DNA of 34,021 bases from an uncultured Clostridia bacterium (GTDB lineage: Bacteria > Bacillota > Clostridia > Christensenellales > CAG-917), in NCBI GenBank assembly GCA_947383095.1, contig CANDBZ010000008.1, positions 1-34,021 on the forward strand. The letters run 5' to 3'. Each line of letters begins with the position of its first letter. Positions within the stretch are counted from its first letter, which is position 1. The translations under genes and the position numbers were made by a program. This document shows positions 16,354 through 25,698 of the stretch, piece after piece. Under the pieces are notes generated by a model. The model had not been told where the DNA came from. It did no database searches and was given only the letters and a program-made list of their open reading frames with translations.

Positions 16354-17988
16354 GTGAGAAACGCAAGGCGGATATTGATTGAAATTTGCTCATGCGCGGC
16401 AGTCTTTGCGATTGCGCTCATTTTTGCGTACGCGGTTTTTGCCTGTTCGGGCTTTGCCGTCGCTCAAGACGAAAAAGCTTTTGTCATTTCCACCGCCGAC
16501 GGCGACGATTGGACTTTGTCGGCGGGCGGCGACGCGATAGAGACCGCCCGCGGTCCGTTTTTCGATCCCATGGACAAAAACGCCGTGAGCGCGAAATTTT
16601 TGGAAGAGATAAAGTCGAGGGCGGGGCAGGATTATACGCTGCGCTTCGAGTTGCCGCCTATCGGTATCAGAGCCGTGGGGGATACGGTCTTTAAATATAC
16701 GCAATCGCCCGATCGCGGAGTTTTGTTTGAAAGCGTTTTTGACGCAGTCATAAGCACTGATATTATCGACGTGCTGCAGTATAGACAAGACGGCGGAGAA
16801 TTTGAAGTCTATCCCGATGCCTCCTCTCACGGAGACGGACTTGTCTTCGGACAAAACGTGAGCGTAGGCGATTATGACGTGCGATACGTCGTCTATGAAA
16901 ATTTCGATCTGGACGGGAGGGCATATTCCGTGCCCAGATATTCGTCCGATATCACGTGCACTGTTAAGCGCGCCGAGCCCGAAGTGCCGCAGTTGCCTGC
17001 GGTCGAAGTCGAATACGGCGCGACGGCGGCGGAAATCGCATGGCGTATTCCCGACGTAGAAGGAAGCTGGACGCTTTCGCAAAATCAGCTTTTGCAGTCC
17101 GTCGCAAAGGATACGCTGCTTGACGCAAGCGACGACGTGTACGTATTGAAATTCGACTATACGCCTTTCAACGAAAACTATGCGCCCGTTATCGGCGTAG
17201 AGGTCGACGTGAGGATAAGACCCAAAATCTTACGCGTATATATATACGACGCGTTTGCGCTTGCGGGCGTTCCCTTTGAAAAGCCGCAGTTTGAAATTTA
17301 CGAGCAGCTTGCCGGTGAGGATAAAACGGAGGATCTGGGCGTTGAGCTTTTTGTAGACGACTGCGACTTCGAGACACCGGGCGAATACGTCGTTTCGGCG
17401 CGGTTTGCCAACGGAAATTATTCTGCTTATCCGCTTAACAAAAACGGCAATATGTTTATCGAAGGCGGCAAACTCACGCTGTTTGCGACTAAATTCGCGG
17501 TCGCCGCTTCGGACGGGGCGCGGTTTGAGATCTTTGTCACGGCGGGATATAAAAATATTTCCGCGCGCATAGAGCTGCTTAAGGATAATAACGAGCTGTT
17601 TAGTTTCGTTGATTTTATCAAAGGAAGCGATACTTATACGTTATTATCGGCGTATAGGTTTATATTCGAAGACGAGCAGGGCGAACGCGTTTATCCGGAC
17701 GGGGATTATGTAATCACATTGCTTTCCGTGCCGCAGGGCGCGGCATACGCCGTGCCGGATTCTTATACGTCGGATGAGATAACGGAGGCGACCCAAGGCG
17801 CAATCATTGCTGTGAGACAAAACTGCGATAAGCTCGCATTTTACAGAAAGGTTGAGAGACGTATCCCGTCCGTCGCGACAAATGCCGTCGGTATCGCGGG
17901 TTACGTTATGGTTGGTCTGACGTGCGCTTGCGCCGTAACATTATGCGTATTGCTCGCAGTTTATTTTGCAAGGAGGCGGAGAATATGA
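16354..17988 (+). CDS. Surface protein anchored by a C-terminal membrane helix
   Basis: A 544-residue protein with an N-terminal hydrophobic segment (about 8-31, ending AVFACSG, a possible lipobox) and a C-terminal helix (about 515-538) followed by the stop-transfer RRRR. The bulk between lies outside the membrane. It is acidic and beta-rich, with Ig/MBG-like stretches such as the VEYGATAAEIAW region (about 222) and the VDVRIRPKILRVYIYD region (about 284). No enzyme motif is seen and no LPxTG. The start is GTG with AGGAG upstream. Its TGA overlaps the ATG of the next gene (ATGA), so translation is coupled to the small membrane protein and the metal exporter. It is not assigned to a named family. 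Confidence 0.75.
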   Translation: MRNARRILIEICSCAAVFAIALIFAYAVFACSGFAVAQDEKAFVISTADGDDWTLSAGGDAIETARGPFFDPMDKNAVSAKFLEEIKSRAGQDYTLRFELPPIGIRAVGDTVFKYTQSPDRGVLFESVFDAVISTDIIDVLQYRQDGGEFEVYPDASSHGDGLVFGQNVSVGDYDVRYVVYENFDLDGRAYSVPRYSSDITCTVKRAEPEVPQLPAVEVEYGATAAEIAWRIPDVEGSWTLSQNQLLQSVAKDTLLDASDDVYVLKFDYTPFNENYAPVIGVEVDVRIRPKILRVYIYDAFALAGVPFEKPQFEIYEQLAGEDKTEDLGVELFVDDCDFETPGEYVVSARFANGNYSAYPLNKNGNMFIEGGKLTLFATKFAVAASDGARFEIFVTAGYKNISARIELLKDNNELFSFVDFIKGSDTYTLLSAYRFIFEDEQGERVYPDGDYVITLLSVPQGAAYAVPDSYTSDEITEATQGAIIAVRQNCDKLAFYRKVERRIPSVATNAVGIAGYVMVGLTCACAVTLCVLLAVYFARRRRI

Positions 17989-18269
17989 TGCTTTGCGCAG
18001 TCCATCAAATCGCGTTGCTTGCGTCGCTTTGCGTTGTGTGCGCGATAATAATAGCAGGTATTTGCACCGTGTCCGTTTTGCTTGCAAAGCAAAGCGCGCG
18101 GCGTAAAAAAATAATGCAATCGGATGATTATATGCGTGAAAGCGACATAAAAACCGTCGATTGTGCGAATACGCATAAAAAATTGAGAGGAAAAGGTAAA
18201 TATAAAAAACGTAGGCAAAAATGCGACGGCGAAGCGGGCGAGGAAATTAAAAATGAAACAAAGGATTAA
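17985..18269 (+). CDS. Small membrane protein, 94 residues
   Basis: One hydrophobic helix (about 5-33, rich in Ala, Ile and Cys) is followed by a strongly charged tail with KK and RR clusters, so the tail is likely cytoplasmic. AGGAGG at 17971-17976 supports the ATG, and the gene overlaps both neighbours (4 bp upstream, 17 bp downstream), which is good evidence that it is translated. No homologue is recognised. It may be an accessory subunit of the membrane proteins on either side; that is inference from operon structure. Confidence 0.65.
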   Translation: MMLCAVHQIALLASLCVVCAIIIAGICTVSVLLAKQSARRKKIMQSDDYMRESDIKTVDCANTHKKLRGKGKYKKRRQKCDGEAGEEIKNETKD

Positions 18270-19188
18270 ACAATCCCTGATTTTGTTGGGAATCGGCATT
18301 GCCGTCAACGTCGCGCTGGCGATCATCAAAATGTACGTGGGCTTGAGCTCCAACAGCCTCACGATCATGCTGGACGCGACAAACAGCATGCTGGACATCG
18401 TCACAAGCATAGTATCCTTTATCGCTATAGCGGTGCTCCTTGCGCCCAAAAGCAAAACGGCTCCCTTTGGATACGGCAGGGTGGAATATCTTGCGGCGTT
18501 TATCGTCGCGATAGCTTCCGCGGTCATGGGAGGGCTGTTTTTCATAAGGTCGCTCAACCGTCTTGCCATGCCGGAGCCCGTTTGGTTCGGATGGCAGAAT
18601 TGCGTGCTGATAAGCGTATGCGTGCCCGTCAAGCTTGCGCTGGGACTATTTTATTATTTTCGCAATAAAAAGCTTAAATCCAAGGCGATTGCCGCGATTG
18701 CGCTGGATTGTTTTTTGGACACGGGCATTACGGCGACGTCGCTTGTCGCGTTCACGGTAACGTCGCAGGTCGACTACGCCGCGGACGCCATATTCGGCAT
18801 AGTGATGAGCGTAGTCGTGGTCGTGATAGCGGTCAAGCTGATCGTCGACAACGTCAAGTGTATCGTCAGGGGCGACGGCGGCGCGGAGGAGATCGCTTTG
18901 CTGCAGGCTTACTGCGAAGAACAGCCGCTTATAAGCTATGTCGGCGATATTGCCGTACATGACTACGGCTTCGGCGCGAAGGTCTGCACGGCGGAGGTCG
19001 TTTTCAACGAGGAAGTCGCGCTTTGCGATATAGAAAAGGCGCAAACCACGGCGCATGACGTGTTTGAAAGCAGGTATGGCATGAATGTGTGGTTGGTGCC
19101 GACGTCGTATAACACTGCAAACGCACAACGCGATGTGTCGATTGATGAGGTCGCCGAGGAAGGCGGCTCGAAAATTTTAGATGACTAA
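18253..19188 (+). CDS. Cation diffusion facilitator, probable manganese exporter
   Basis: A 311-residue CDF transporter with six transmembrane helices (about 8-190) and a cytoplasmic ferredoxin-like C-terminal domain (about 210-290). The metal site is readable. TM2 has N44-x3-D48 (NSMLD) and TM5 has D152-x3-D156 (DCFLD). Zinc CDFs such as YiiP have D-x3-D and H-x3-D, whereas the Asn-Asp-Asp-Asp set is that of MntE-type Mn2+ exporters, so manganese efflux is likely. The PFGYGRVEYLAAF signature is at 71-83. GAGG precedes the ATG, which lies inside the end of the previous gene. The C-terminus has an extra acidic tail. Confidence 0.88.
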   Translation: MKQRIKQSLILLGIGIAVNVALAIIKMYVGLSSNSLTIMLDATNSMLDIVTSIVSFIAIAVLLAPKSKTAPFGYGRVEYLAAFIVAIASAVMGGLFFIRSLNRLAMPEPVWFGWQNCVLISVCVPVKLALGLFYYFRNKKLKSKAIAAIALDCFLDTGITATSLVAFTVTSQVDYAADAIFGIVMSVVVVVIAVKLIVDNVKCIVRGDGGAEEIALLQAYCEEQPLISYVGDIAVHDYGFGAKVCTAEVVFNEEVALCDIEKAQTTAHDVFESRYGMNVWLVPTSYNTANAQRDVSIDEVAEEGGSKILDD

Positions 19189-19240
19189 ACGGAATATATA
19201 AGTTATAATATATTTAATATAACAAAAAAGGGGGGACGCT

Positions 19241-20689
19241 ATGAGCGAAGAAACCAACAACGTCACCGTAGACGAAGTCGCTGGAATACCTGCGGAGGAG
19301 ACCGTCGAAGCGGAGACGCAAAGCAATGAGGCGACCGATATAGAGGCAGCAGCCGAAAACGGTAAACCTAAAAAGGAAAAGAAAGAGAAGAAAAAACTCA
19401 CTCCCGAGCAAAAGAAAAAGCGCACGATAAAGGCGCTTATCATCACGGGCGCGGTTTTGCTTGTCATCGCGATAATTATCGCAAGCATCGCAATTGCCAA
19501 CGCGGTGGGGGTGAAAGCGCTTCTCAAGAGCGCGGCGAGCTTTGAGAAAGTGCAGTATACGGAGCATGAGCAGCTTGTTCCCGTCAAGGACGCAGACGGA
19601 TATTGGACTTTCACTGCGGACAGAGATCTGAAGGTGCTTCAGTTCACGGACGTACATATCGGCGGCGGTTGCTTCTCGCAATCCAAGGATGCTTGGGCGA
19701 TGAACGCGGTGGCGACTATGATAAGACAGGAGCAGCCCGACTTTGTCATCGTGACGGGCGACATCGCTTATCCTGTGCCCTTCCAGGCCGGTACTTTTAA
19801 CAACCTCAACGCCACCAAGATCTTCGCGACGATGATGGAAAGTCTTGGCGTATATTGGACGTTTGCGTTCGGCAATCACGACACGGAGGCGTACAGCGGA
19901 TATACGAGAGCGGATATCTGCGAGTATTATGAAAACGCGAAGTTCGAATACTGCAAATTCGAGCGCGGCTTCAGCAGCGAGGAAAGAGGCTACGGCAACA
20001 ATATAGTCAAGGTCAAAAATTCACGCGGCATAGTCACGCAGGCTTTGGTCACTCTCGACAGTCACAGCTATATCGACGGCGATATCTTCGGCATGGCGTG
20101 GAAATACGACAACATACATCAAAGTCAGGTGGATTGGTATGAGGCGGAAATGAAGAAAATCGTCGCGGCAAACAAGGCGATCGACGCTGATTGCTCCGAC
20201 GTCGTCAACAACCTCGCGTTCTTCCACATTCCGCTTGTCGAATACAGAGAGGCTTGGGCGGAGGTCATAAATAACGGCGAGAAGCTCAACCCCGGCGATG
20301 TTATCACCAACGACGAAAACGGCAGAAAGGTGGAATTTAAGTACGGCGTAATGGGCGAGGATGACAAGCAGAAAAACGGACAGAGGACCTACGGCGTATT
20401 CTGCGGCATAAAGACGGACAACTTCTTTGAGGTCGGCGTCGAAAACGGCTTGGCGGGCACCTTCTGCGGGCACGATCATTACAATAATTTCTCCGTCGAA
20501 TATACCAAGGACGGAAAGACCGTGCGTCTTACCTACGGCATGAGCGTGGACTATCTTGCTTACCCCGGAATATACAAGGAGCATTCGCAACGCGGCTGCA
20601 CGGTTATCACCGTGAAATCCGACGGAGACTTCGATTGCGAGCAGAAAAACTATTATACTTACAAAGACGTACATCATGAAAAGGACTGA
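19241..20689 (+). CDS. Membrane-anchored calcineurin-like phosphoesterase
   Basis: A 482-residue protein with a charged Glu- then Lys-rich N-terminal tail (1-62), one membrane helix (about 63-87) and an outer metallophosphoesterase domain (128-470). The di-metal site is complete: FTDVHIGG (Asp137, His139), VTGDIAY (Asp174), GNHD (211-214), a later His in FFHIPL, and GHDHYN near 409. With the tail on the positive-inside pattern, the catalytic domain faces outward, where purple-acid-phosphatase-like or cell-wall phosphodiester substrates are possible. A run of six G about 5 bp before the ATG is the ribosome binding site, and a TATAAT lies at 19204-19209 without a clear -35. A terminator follows the gene. 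Confidence 0.85.
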   Translation: MSEETNNVTVDEVAGIPAEETVEAETQSNEATDIEAAAENGKPKKEKKEKKKLTPEQKKKRTIKALIITGAVLLVIAIIIASIAIANAVGVKALLKSAASFEKVQYTEHEQLVPVKDADGYWTFTADRDLKVLQFTDVHIGGGCFSQSKDAWAMNAVATMIRQEQPDFVIVTGDIAYPVPFQAGTFNNLNATKIFATMMESLGVYWTFAFGNHDTEAYSGYTRADICEYYENAKFEYCKFERGFSSEERGYGNNIVKVKNSRGIVTQALVTLDSHSYIDGDIFGMAWKYDNIHQSQVDWYEAEMKKIVAANKAIDADCSDVVNNLAFFHIPLVEYREAWAEVINNGEKLNPGDVITNDENGRKVEFKYGVMGEDDKQKNGQRTYGVFCGIKTDNFFEVGVENGLAGTFCGHDHYNNFSVEYTKDGKTVRLTYGMSVDYLAYPGIYKEHSQRGCTVITVKSDGDFDCEQKNYYTYKDVHHEKD

Positions 20690-20700
20690 AGAATAAATGA

Positions 20701-20726
20701 AATCCGCACCGCAAGGTGCGGATTTT
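20701..20726 (+). terminator. Terminator after the phosphoesterase gene
   Basis: AATCCGCACC-GCAA-GGTGCGGATT, a 10-bp perfect stem, then TTC. The T-run is short, and the next start codon is only 14 bp away, so partial read-through or translational control of the next gene is possible. Confidence 0.75.
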
Positions 20727-20739
20727 CAAGAGGAAAACA

Positions 20740-22902
20740 ATGAATATAGTCACAGGTATTTGTCTCGCGTATATGATTTGTCTTATAGCGGTGTTTGTCA
20801 TAAGGATATGCGCTTTGGATCGCGCGGGCAGATTAAAGTTTTTGAAGAGCTTCAAAAAAGGCAAATTTGCGCTTATATATTTTGCGGCGGTGCCGCTTTA
20901 TTGGCTTGGCGTCGTCTATGAAGGCGCGTCGGTCGGCGGCGGCTTGCTCACCGCGATAAAGACCAGCATAGAGCTTGTCGTGCTCAAGTACAACTATGAA
21001 ATAGTCGCGGCGCTGATGAACGACAGCATGTTTTATCGCGTAACGCTGGACATATGCTTCGCGCTTGTCGCAATCAATGCGGTTGCCTTCGTTCTGTCGA
21101 TATTGGGTCAGAGGCTGTACAATGCGTGCAAGACGTTCAAGGCGCGCGTCAACAAACGCAAGGTTTTCGTTTTGATAGGCGACAACGAAGCGAACAGATG
21201 TATCGCAAAATCGCCCAAACCCGAAGACTCGCGCATTATCATGCTTGCCGAGACAAGCGAAAGCTTGCGCGATTTCGCGTTTGTCAACGGGCTTGCGATC
21301 GTGAATTTTGCCGCGGGCAAGGGGTTGAAGGACAAGCTGCGCAAGCTTTTCAGACGGTTTGACGACAAAGTCGTCGACGTGATCGTCAATACGGGCGACG
21401 ACGCCTTCAATCTGATATGCGTGGAGCAAATAAGCGGGCTTATTCTTGAGGCGGACCTCGATAAATACGTCATTGACGAGCGCAGAGGTATCAACTGCTA
21501 TGTCTTTGGCGATACGCAAAACGAATCGGCGTTTGTGCATTTTGTGAAAAAGACGAGCGGCTGCGTGCATTACGTCAACAAATATAAAATAATCGCCTCC
21601 GATTTTGCGGGCAGATATCCGCTGACGCAGTTTATGACGTCGCGTCATATAGACTATAACTCCGCAACGATACGCGACGACGTGGATCTCAACGTCGCGC
21701 TGATAGGCTTCGGCGACACCAACGAACAGATATTTTTGACGTCGGTCGCGAACAATCAGTTTTTGACGGTACGGGGAGGCGAAACCGTCGATAAGCCGGT
21801 AAATTATTGGATCTACGACAAACGCGATTCCAAAAGCGATAAAAAGCTCAACCACGGATATTTTCGCTATAGCGAGGCATACGAAGGCTTGCTTGCAAAA
21901 AAAGAAGACTATCTGCCGTTGCCCAATAAGCCCGCAAACGAAAAATTTTTCGAGCTGGACATAAACAGCGCGGGGTTTTACGGGTCATTGCAAGAAAATC
22001 TGTGCGCAAAGGACGGTAAGATCCCCTTCAACTATATTATTATAGGCTACGGCTCCGATATGGAAAATATCGATTTTGCGGAAAAAATCCACGAGAAGCT
22101 TATCGATTGGGGAATAGCCGATCGCACAAAGGTCTTCGTCAAGGTCCGCGACGATCTGCTTTCGTCAACGGTGATAGACAAAGAATACGCGCCTTTTGAC
22201 GACTATATCACCTTCAGCAACGAAGCCCAAACGGTGTACAGATTTGACAAGATCATCGAGGACAAGGCGGAGGCAATGGCAAGAGACCGACATCTTTGCT
22301 ACGAGCTTGCAGCCAACACGGAGGATAAAGAAGAAGGCGCAATTCTTAAAAAGGCAAATAAAAAGTGGTATTCGTGGCAGCAGGTGCAAAGAGAGGCCAA
22401 TATATTTGCATGCTTGAGTATCCGCCTCAAGCTTCAGCTTATGGGCTTTGACGTGACCGGGAAATATGACGGAGACAGCGTTGCGTTTGAGCAGTATATG
22501 CGAAAATACACGGAGGGCGACGCTATAAAATACAGCGGGGAAACGGTGCGGGATAAAAAAATCGTCGACTATGGCGACTGCGAATTTGCGCGCGGCACTC
22601 TGCGGAACAACCTCGCGATACAGGAGCATCAGAGGTGGAACGCTTATCAGATCTGCTGCGGGTATATTCCCGCAACGCTGGAGGAGATAAAAAATCTCGA
22701 TAAGGAGTCGCTTATCAGGCTGCGCAAGCACCGCAATATCACGACCTTCGACGGCTTGACGGAGTATAAAAGGATTATTGCGCAGGCAACGGGAATAAAA
22801 GAAGCGGAGGCGGACGTTATAAAATTCGATTATCAGCTTATGGACGACGTATGCTGGCTGCTTGAGCGAAGCGGATACGGCATGATAAAAAGAGAGGATT
22901 AA
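20740..22902 (+). CDS. Membrane protein with Rossmann (RCK-like) and RyR-like domains
   Basis: A 720-residue protein. The N-terminal part has three hydrophobic helices (about 3-25, 37-55, 100-122). Then follow at least three nucleotide-binding-like Rossmann segments: VFVLIGDNEANR (about 137), VALIGFGDTNEQ (about 319) and YIIIGYGSDMEN (about 429). These resemble the RCK/TrkA-N domains that gate K+ channels. The C-terminus (about 620-715) has EHQRWNAYQICCGY, then RKHRNITTFDGLTEY, the pattern of a prokaryotic RyR-like domain. There is no K+ selectivity-filter motif. GAGGA stands 5 bp before the ATG; an earlier in-frame start would lie within the terminator hairpin. Function is unknown; ligand-gated ion flux or nucleotide sensing is inference. 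Confidence 0.72.
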   Translation: MNIVTGICLAYMICLIAVFVIRICALDRAGRLKFLKSFKKGKFALIYFAAVPLYWLGVVYEGASVGGGLLTAIKTSIELVVLKYNYEIVAALMNDSMFYRVTLDICFALVAINAVAFVLSILGQRLYNACKTFKARVNKRKVFVLIGDNEANRCIAKSPKPEDSRIIMLAETSESLRDFAFVNGLAIVNFAAGKGLKDKLRKLFRRFDDKVVDVIVNTGDDAFNLICVEQISGLILEADLDKYVIDERRGINCYVFGDTQNESAFVHFVKKTSGCVHYVNKYKIIASDFAGRYPLTQFMTSRHIDYNSATIRDDVDLNVALIGFGDTNEQIFLTSVANNQFLTVRGGETVDKPVNYWIYDKRDSKSDKKLNHGYFRYSEAYEGLLAKKEDYLPLPNKPANEKFFELDINSAGFYGSLQENLCAKDGKIPFNYIIIGYGSDMENIDFAEKIHEKLIDWGIADRTKVFVKVRDDLLSSTVIDKEYAPFDDYITFSNEAQTVYRFDKIIEDKAEAMARDRHLCYELAANTEDKEEGAILKKANKKWYSWQQVQREANIFACLSIRLKLQLMGFDVTGKYDGDSVAFEQYMRKYTEGDAIKYSGETVRDKKIVDYGDCEFARGTLRNNLAIQEHQRWNAYQICCGYIPATLEEIKNLDKESLIRLRKHRNITTFDGLTEYKRIIAQATGIKEAEADVIKFDYQLMDDVCWLLERSGYGMIKRED

Positions 22903-22914
22903 AAATTTAAAAGT

Positions 22915-22962
22915 GCCGCCAAACGGTTGTCTCTCAAACGATTTGGCGGTATCATATTTTTA
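22915..22962 (+). terminator. Terminator after the Rossmann/RyR gene
   Basis: CCGCCAAA at 22916-22923 pairs with TTTGGCGG at 22942-22949 over a loop that can itself pair further (CG/CG), followed by TATCATATTTTTAT. It lies 12 bp after the stop. Confidence 0.85.
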
Positions 22963-23034
22963 TGGAGAGAAAGCGCTCCGTCGGACGCGGTTTCTCGACT
23001 GTTACTAAAGATAAAATAGTTTGGAGGACTATCG

Positions 23035-25698
23035 ATGACTTTCGGCAAGTCTGATAGAGGCGGCGCATATCGCCGCCGATTTTTTCATGCTACGCTGATT
23101 TTAGCAATATTGGTTTGCGCGATCGTTCTTTTGACGGCATGCGACGGCGGCGACAAGACGGCCGTCAATGCCGACGACGTGAAGGTAATATATTGTCTCA
23201 ACAACGGCGAGGACGATATAATACAGCAGTTAAACGCGGCTCCGCCCGTTCCCGCTCGCGAGGGATTTGTTTTTGAAGGGTGGTGCTTGCGCGAAAACGG
23301 CGGGCCGGTCGTAGACGTCGAAAATATTGCGGACTTGCTCGGCGAGATCAGAGGCTCGGTTGAAGACGGCAAAATAAGAGTTTATGCAAAGTGGCGCGAG
23401 GCGGATACGCTTGAGGGCGTTTGTATTAAGGACGCGGAGATCGTATACGACGGCAAACCGCACGGGCTCGCGGTGTCGGGGCTTCCGGACGGAGCGACGG
23501 TCGAATTTTCTCAAAATAATATTGTCGACGCGGGTGAATACGTCATAAACGCCGTTGTGCGCGCAGATGGGTATAAGCCGCTCGAGCTACAAGGCAAGCT
23601 GACCGTTTTAAAGGCTTACCCGGACATGTCCGATGTGATCCTGCGCGACGAAAGCTTTGTTTGGGACGGCGAAGAAAAATACCTGCGTATCGAGGGCGAA
23701 TTGCCCCAAGGCGTGACCGTGACCTATAAAAACAACGGCAAGCGCGACGTAGGCGTATATACGGTTGCAGCGCACTTCGAGGTCGGCAACAATTATCTTC
23801 CCGCAGATGATCTGATCGCTACGCTCACGATATCGAAGCCTAATCACACGGTCAGGTTCGTAGACGACGGCGAGGCGCGCGAATTTTGCGTTCCGCACGG
23901 CAAAGGTCTTGTGGAAATTCCCGTCCCCGTTTCTAAAAGAGGATATTCGGCGCAATGGGACACGTCCGCGGATGCTTTGGCTGCGGTGAATGAGGACATT
24001 GTCGTCACGGCTGTTTATACGCCGATCGATTATAGCATAGTCTATAACGTTTACGGCGGCGACATGGATAAGTCGGCGCGCGATCGATATACCGTAAACG
24101 ACGGCTTCGATTTGCCCGTCGCGTCAAAGGAATACTATACTTTTGACGGGTGGATAGATCAAGACGGCGAGAGGCTTGAAGAGATAAAACCGAATACCGT
24201 CGGCGATAAGGTTTTGCACGCCGTATGGCGACCGATAGAGTATAAGGTATTATTCGACGCGCGCGGAGGAATAAACGACAGCTCCAACGCCGACGACGGC
24301 GACGTATACACGTATACTGTGGAAAGCGAGGATCTGACGCTTAAGCCCGCCAGAAGAAGAGGATATGCGTTCAAAGGCTGGCAGGAGGAGGGCGGCGGAG
24401 AAATAGCGCGCGTCGACGCGTCGGAGCCAAGGAATATATGCGTTTATGCCGAGTGGGAAATCATCGTTTACGGCATAGAATACGACGCGAACGGAGGCGG
24501 TTTTGCCGAAGCCGTAAAGAGCGAATATACGATCGAGGACGGGGATATTTTATTGCCGTTGCCTGTCAGAAAAGGTTATTTATTCTGCGGTTGGTTCGAG
24601 CGGGGATGCGGTAAACCCGTCGAAACGATAGTTGCGGACGCATGCCGCGATTTTGCGTTGCGCGCAAGCTGGGGCATAGAGGAATACTCCGTCAAGTATG
24701 TTTTGTATGACGGAGAAAACGACGGCAGAAACAAAACGTTCTATACAGTCGATACGGAGTCGTTTATGCTGTATTCTCCGTCTAAAGAGGGCTTTATTTT
24801 TGAGGGCTGGTATGATAACGCGCAATTCGAGGGCGATAAAATAACCTGTATTTCGACATCGGATTGCACAGACTTTACGTTGTATGCAAAGTGGCGCGGG
24901 GCGGACGAGCCGAGTCAAAGCTCCCCGTTTGCATTCGAGAACAGAGACGGAAAAAATATTATCGTCGGATACGATTACTCTTTCGGCAAGGATATTGTCA
25001 TCCCCGATTGCGCGGACGGCATAGAGGAGGGCGTGTTGATCGGGGCGGACAGCGTGAAAATAGACGCGCGTTGGACTCATATCGAAAGCAACGTGTTTGC
25101 CGGTTGCGCAAATCTCAAAAAACTTGTCTTGCCTATAACTCTGGAGGCTTTGCCGCACGGTTTGCTTAAGGACTGCACAACGCTTCGAAGCTTGACTTTG
25201 CCGTTTGCCGGCGACAGAGATCCCGAATGTTCGGGAAAAGTTTATTCCGTCGCGGTGTTGTTCGGTACGGAAGAAAGGGCGGATTGCTATGCCGTATCGT
25301 CATGCGCCAGGGTTTGCGAGGGAGAGAGCGTAAATTTCGTTTTCGACGATAAGACTCCCAGATACGTGCCGTTCAGCCTCAAGGAAATTACAATATCGGA
25401 CGGCGATATTTCGGGCTATGCTTTTGACGGATGGAAGGGATTGGAAACGGTCAGAGCGTGCGGAGGAAAGAAAATGGAGCAGTTTGCGTTGAGAGATTGC
25501 GCGTCGTTGAAATACGTTTTTCTTTGCGACGGCTTTGAAGATATTGCTTCAACCGCATTCAGGGGTTGCGCGAATATTTCGGCGATATCCGTGCCTGCGG
25601 ACCTTGATATCGAGATAGTTACAGCCGCTTTGCGACGGGCGGGAGGAAATTCAGTAAATGCCGAAATAATGCGAAACGAACAGATTATTGCATTATGA
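23035..25698 (+). CDS. Repeat-rich surface lipoprotein (MBG, Listeria-Bacteroides repeats, BspA LRR)
   Basis: An 887-residue lipoprotein with lipobox LLTAC and Cys36. After it come a first Listeria-Bacteroides repeat (about 48-130, GFVFEGWC to YAKW), two MBG/YDG-like domains (about 138-198 and 205-270, opening IVYDGKPHGL and FVWDGEEKYL), four more Listeria-Bacteroides repeats (about 332-632, each with a G-Y-x-F-x-GW core and ending in A-x-W), and a C-terminal region of BspA-type leucine-rich repeats (about 680-880). Such proteins bind host or matrix components or other cells; the role here is inference. GGAGG at 23023-23027 supports the ATG. Its stop overlaps the convergent glycosylase gene by 14 bp. 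Confidence 0.85.
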   Translation: MTFGKSDRGGAYRRRFFHATLILAILVCAIVLLTACDGGDKTAVNADDVKVIYCLNNGEDDIIQQLNAAPPVPAREGFVFEGWCLRENGGPVVDVENIADLLGEIRGSVEDGKIRVYAKWREADTLEGVCIKDAEIVYDGKPHGLAVSGLPDGATVEFSQNNIVDAGEYVINAVVRADGYKPLELQGKLTVLKAYPDMSDVILRDESFVWDGEEKYLRIEGELPQGVTVTYKNNGKRDVGVYTVAAHFEVGNNYLPADDLIATLTISKPNHTVRFVDDGEAREFCVPHGKGLVEIPVPVSKRGYSAQWDTSADALAAVNEDIVVTAVYTPIDYSIVYNVYGGDMDKSARDRYTVNDGFDLPVASKEYYTFDGWIDQDGERLEEIKPNTVGDKVLHAVWRPIEYKVLFDARGGINDSSNADDGDVYTYTVESEDLTLKPARRRGYAFKGWQEEGGGEIARVDASEPRNICVYAEWEIIVYGIEYDANGGGFAEAVKSEYTIEDGDILLPLPVRKGYLFCGWFERGCGKPVETIVADACRDFALRASWGIEEYSVKYVLYDGENDGRNKTFYTVDTESFMLYSPSKEGFIFEGWYDNAQFEGDKITCISTSDCTDFTLYAKWRGADEPSQSSPFAFENRDGKNIIVGYDYSFGKDIVIPDCADGIEEGVLIGADSVKIDARWTHIESNVFAGCANLKKLVLPITLEALPHGLLKDCTTLRSLTLPFAGDRDPECSGKVYSVAVLFGTEERADCYAVSSCARVCEGESVNFVFDDKTPRYVPFSLKEITISDGDISGYAFDGWKGLETVRACGGKKMEQFALRDCASLKYVFLCDGFEDIASTAFRGCANISAISVPADLDIEIVTAALRRAGGNSVNAEIMRNEQIIAL

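Noticed and set aside
17961-18632. 223-codon minus-strand frame opposite the small membrane protein and the CDF gene
   Set aside because: The plus-strand genes overlap in a coupled manner with AGGAGG and recognisable CDF motifs; the minus frame has none.
20833-21855. 340-codon minus-strand frame opposite the Rossmann/RyR gene
   Set aside because: Composition is that of an antisense frame (rich in His, Arg, Tyr and Val) with no motif; the plus-strand protein has clear domains.
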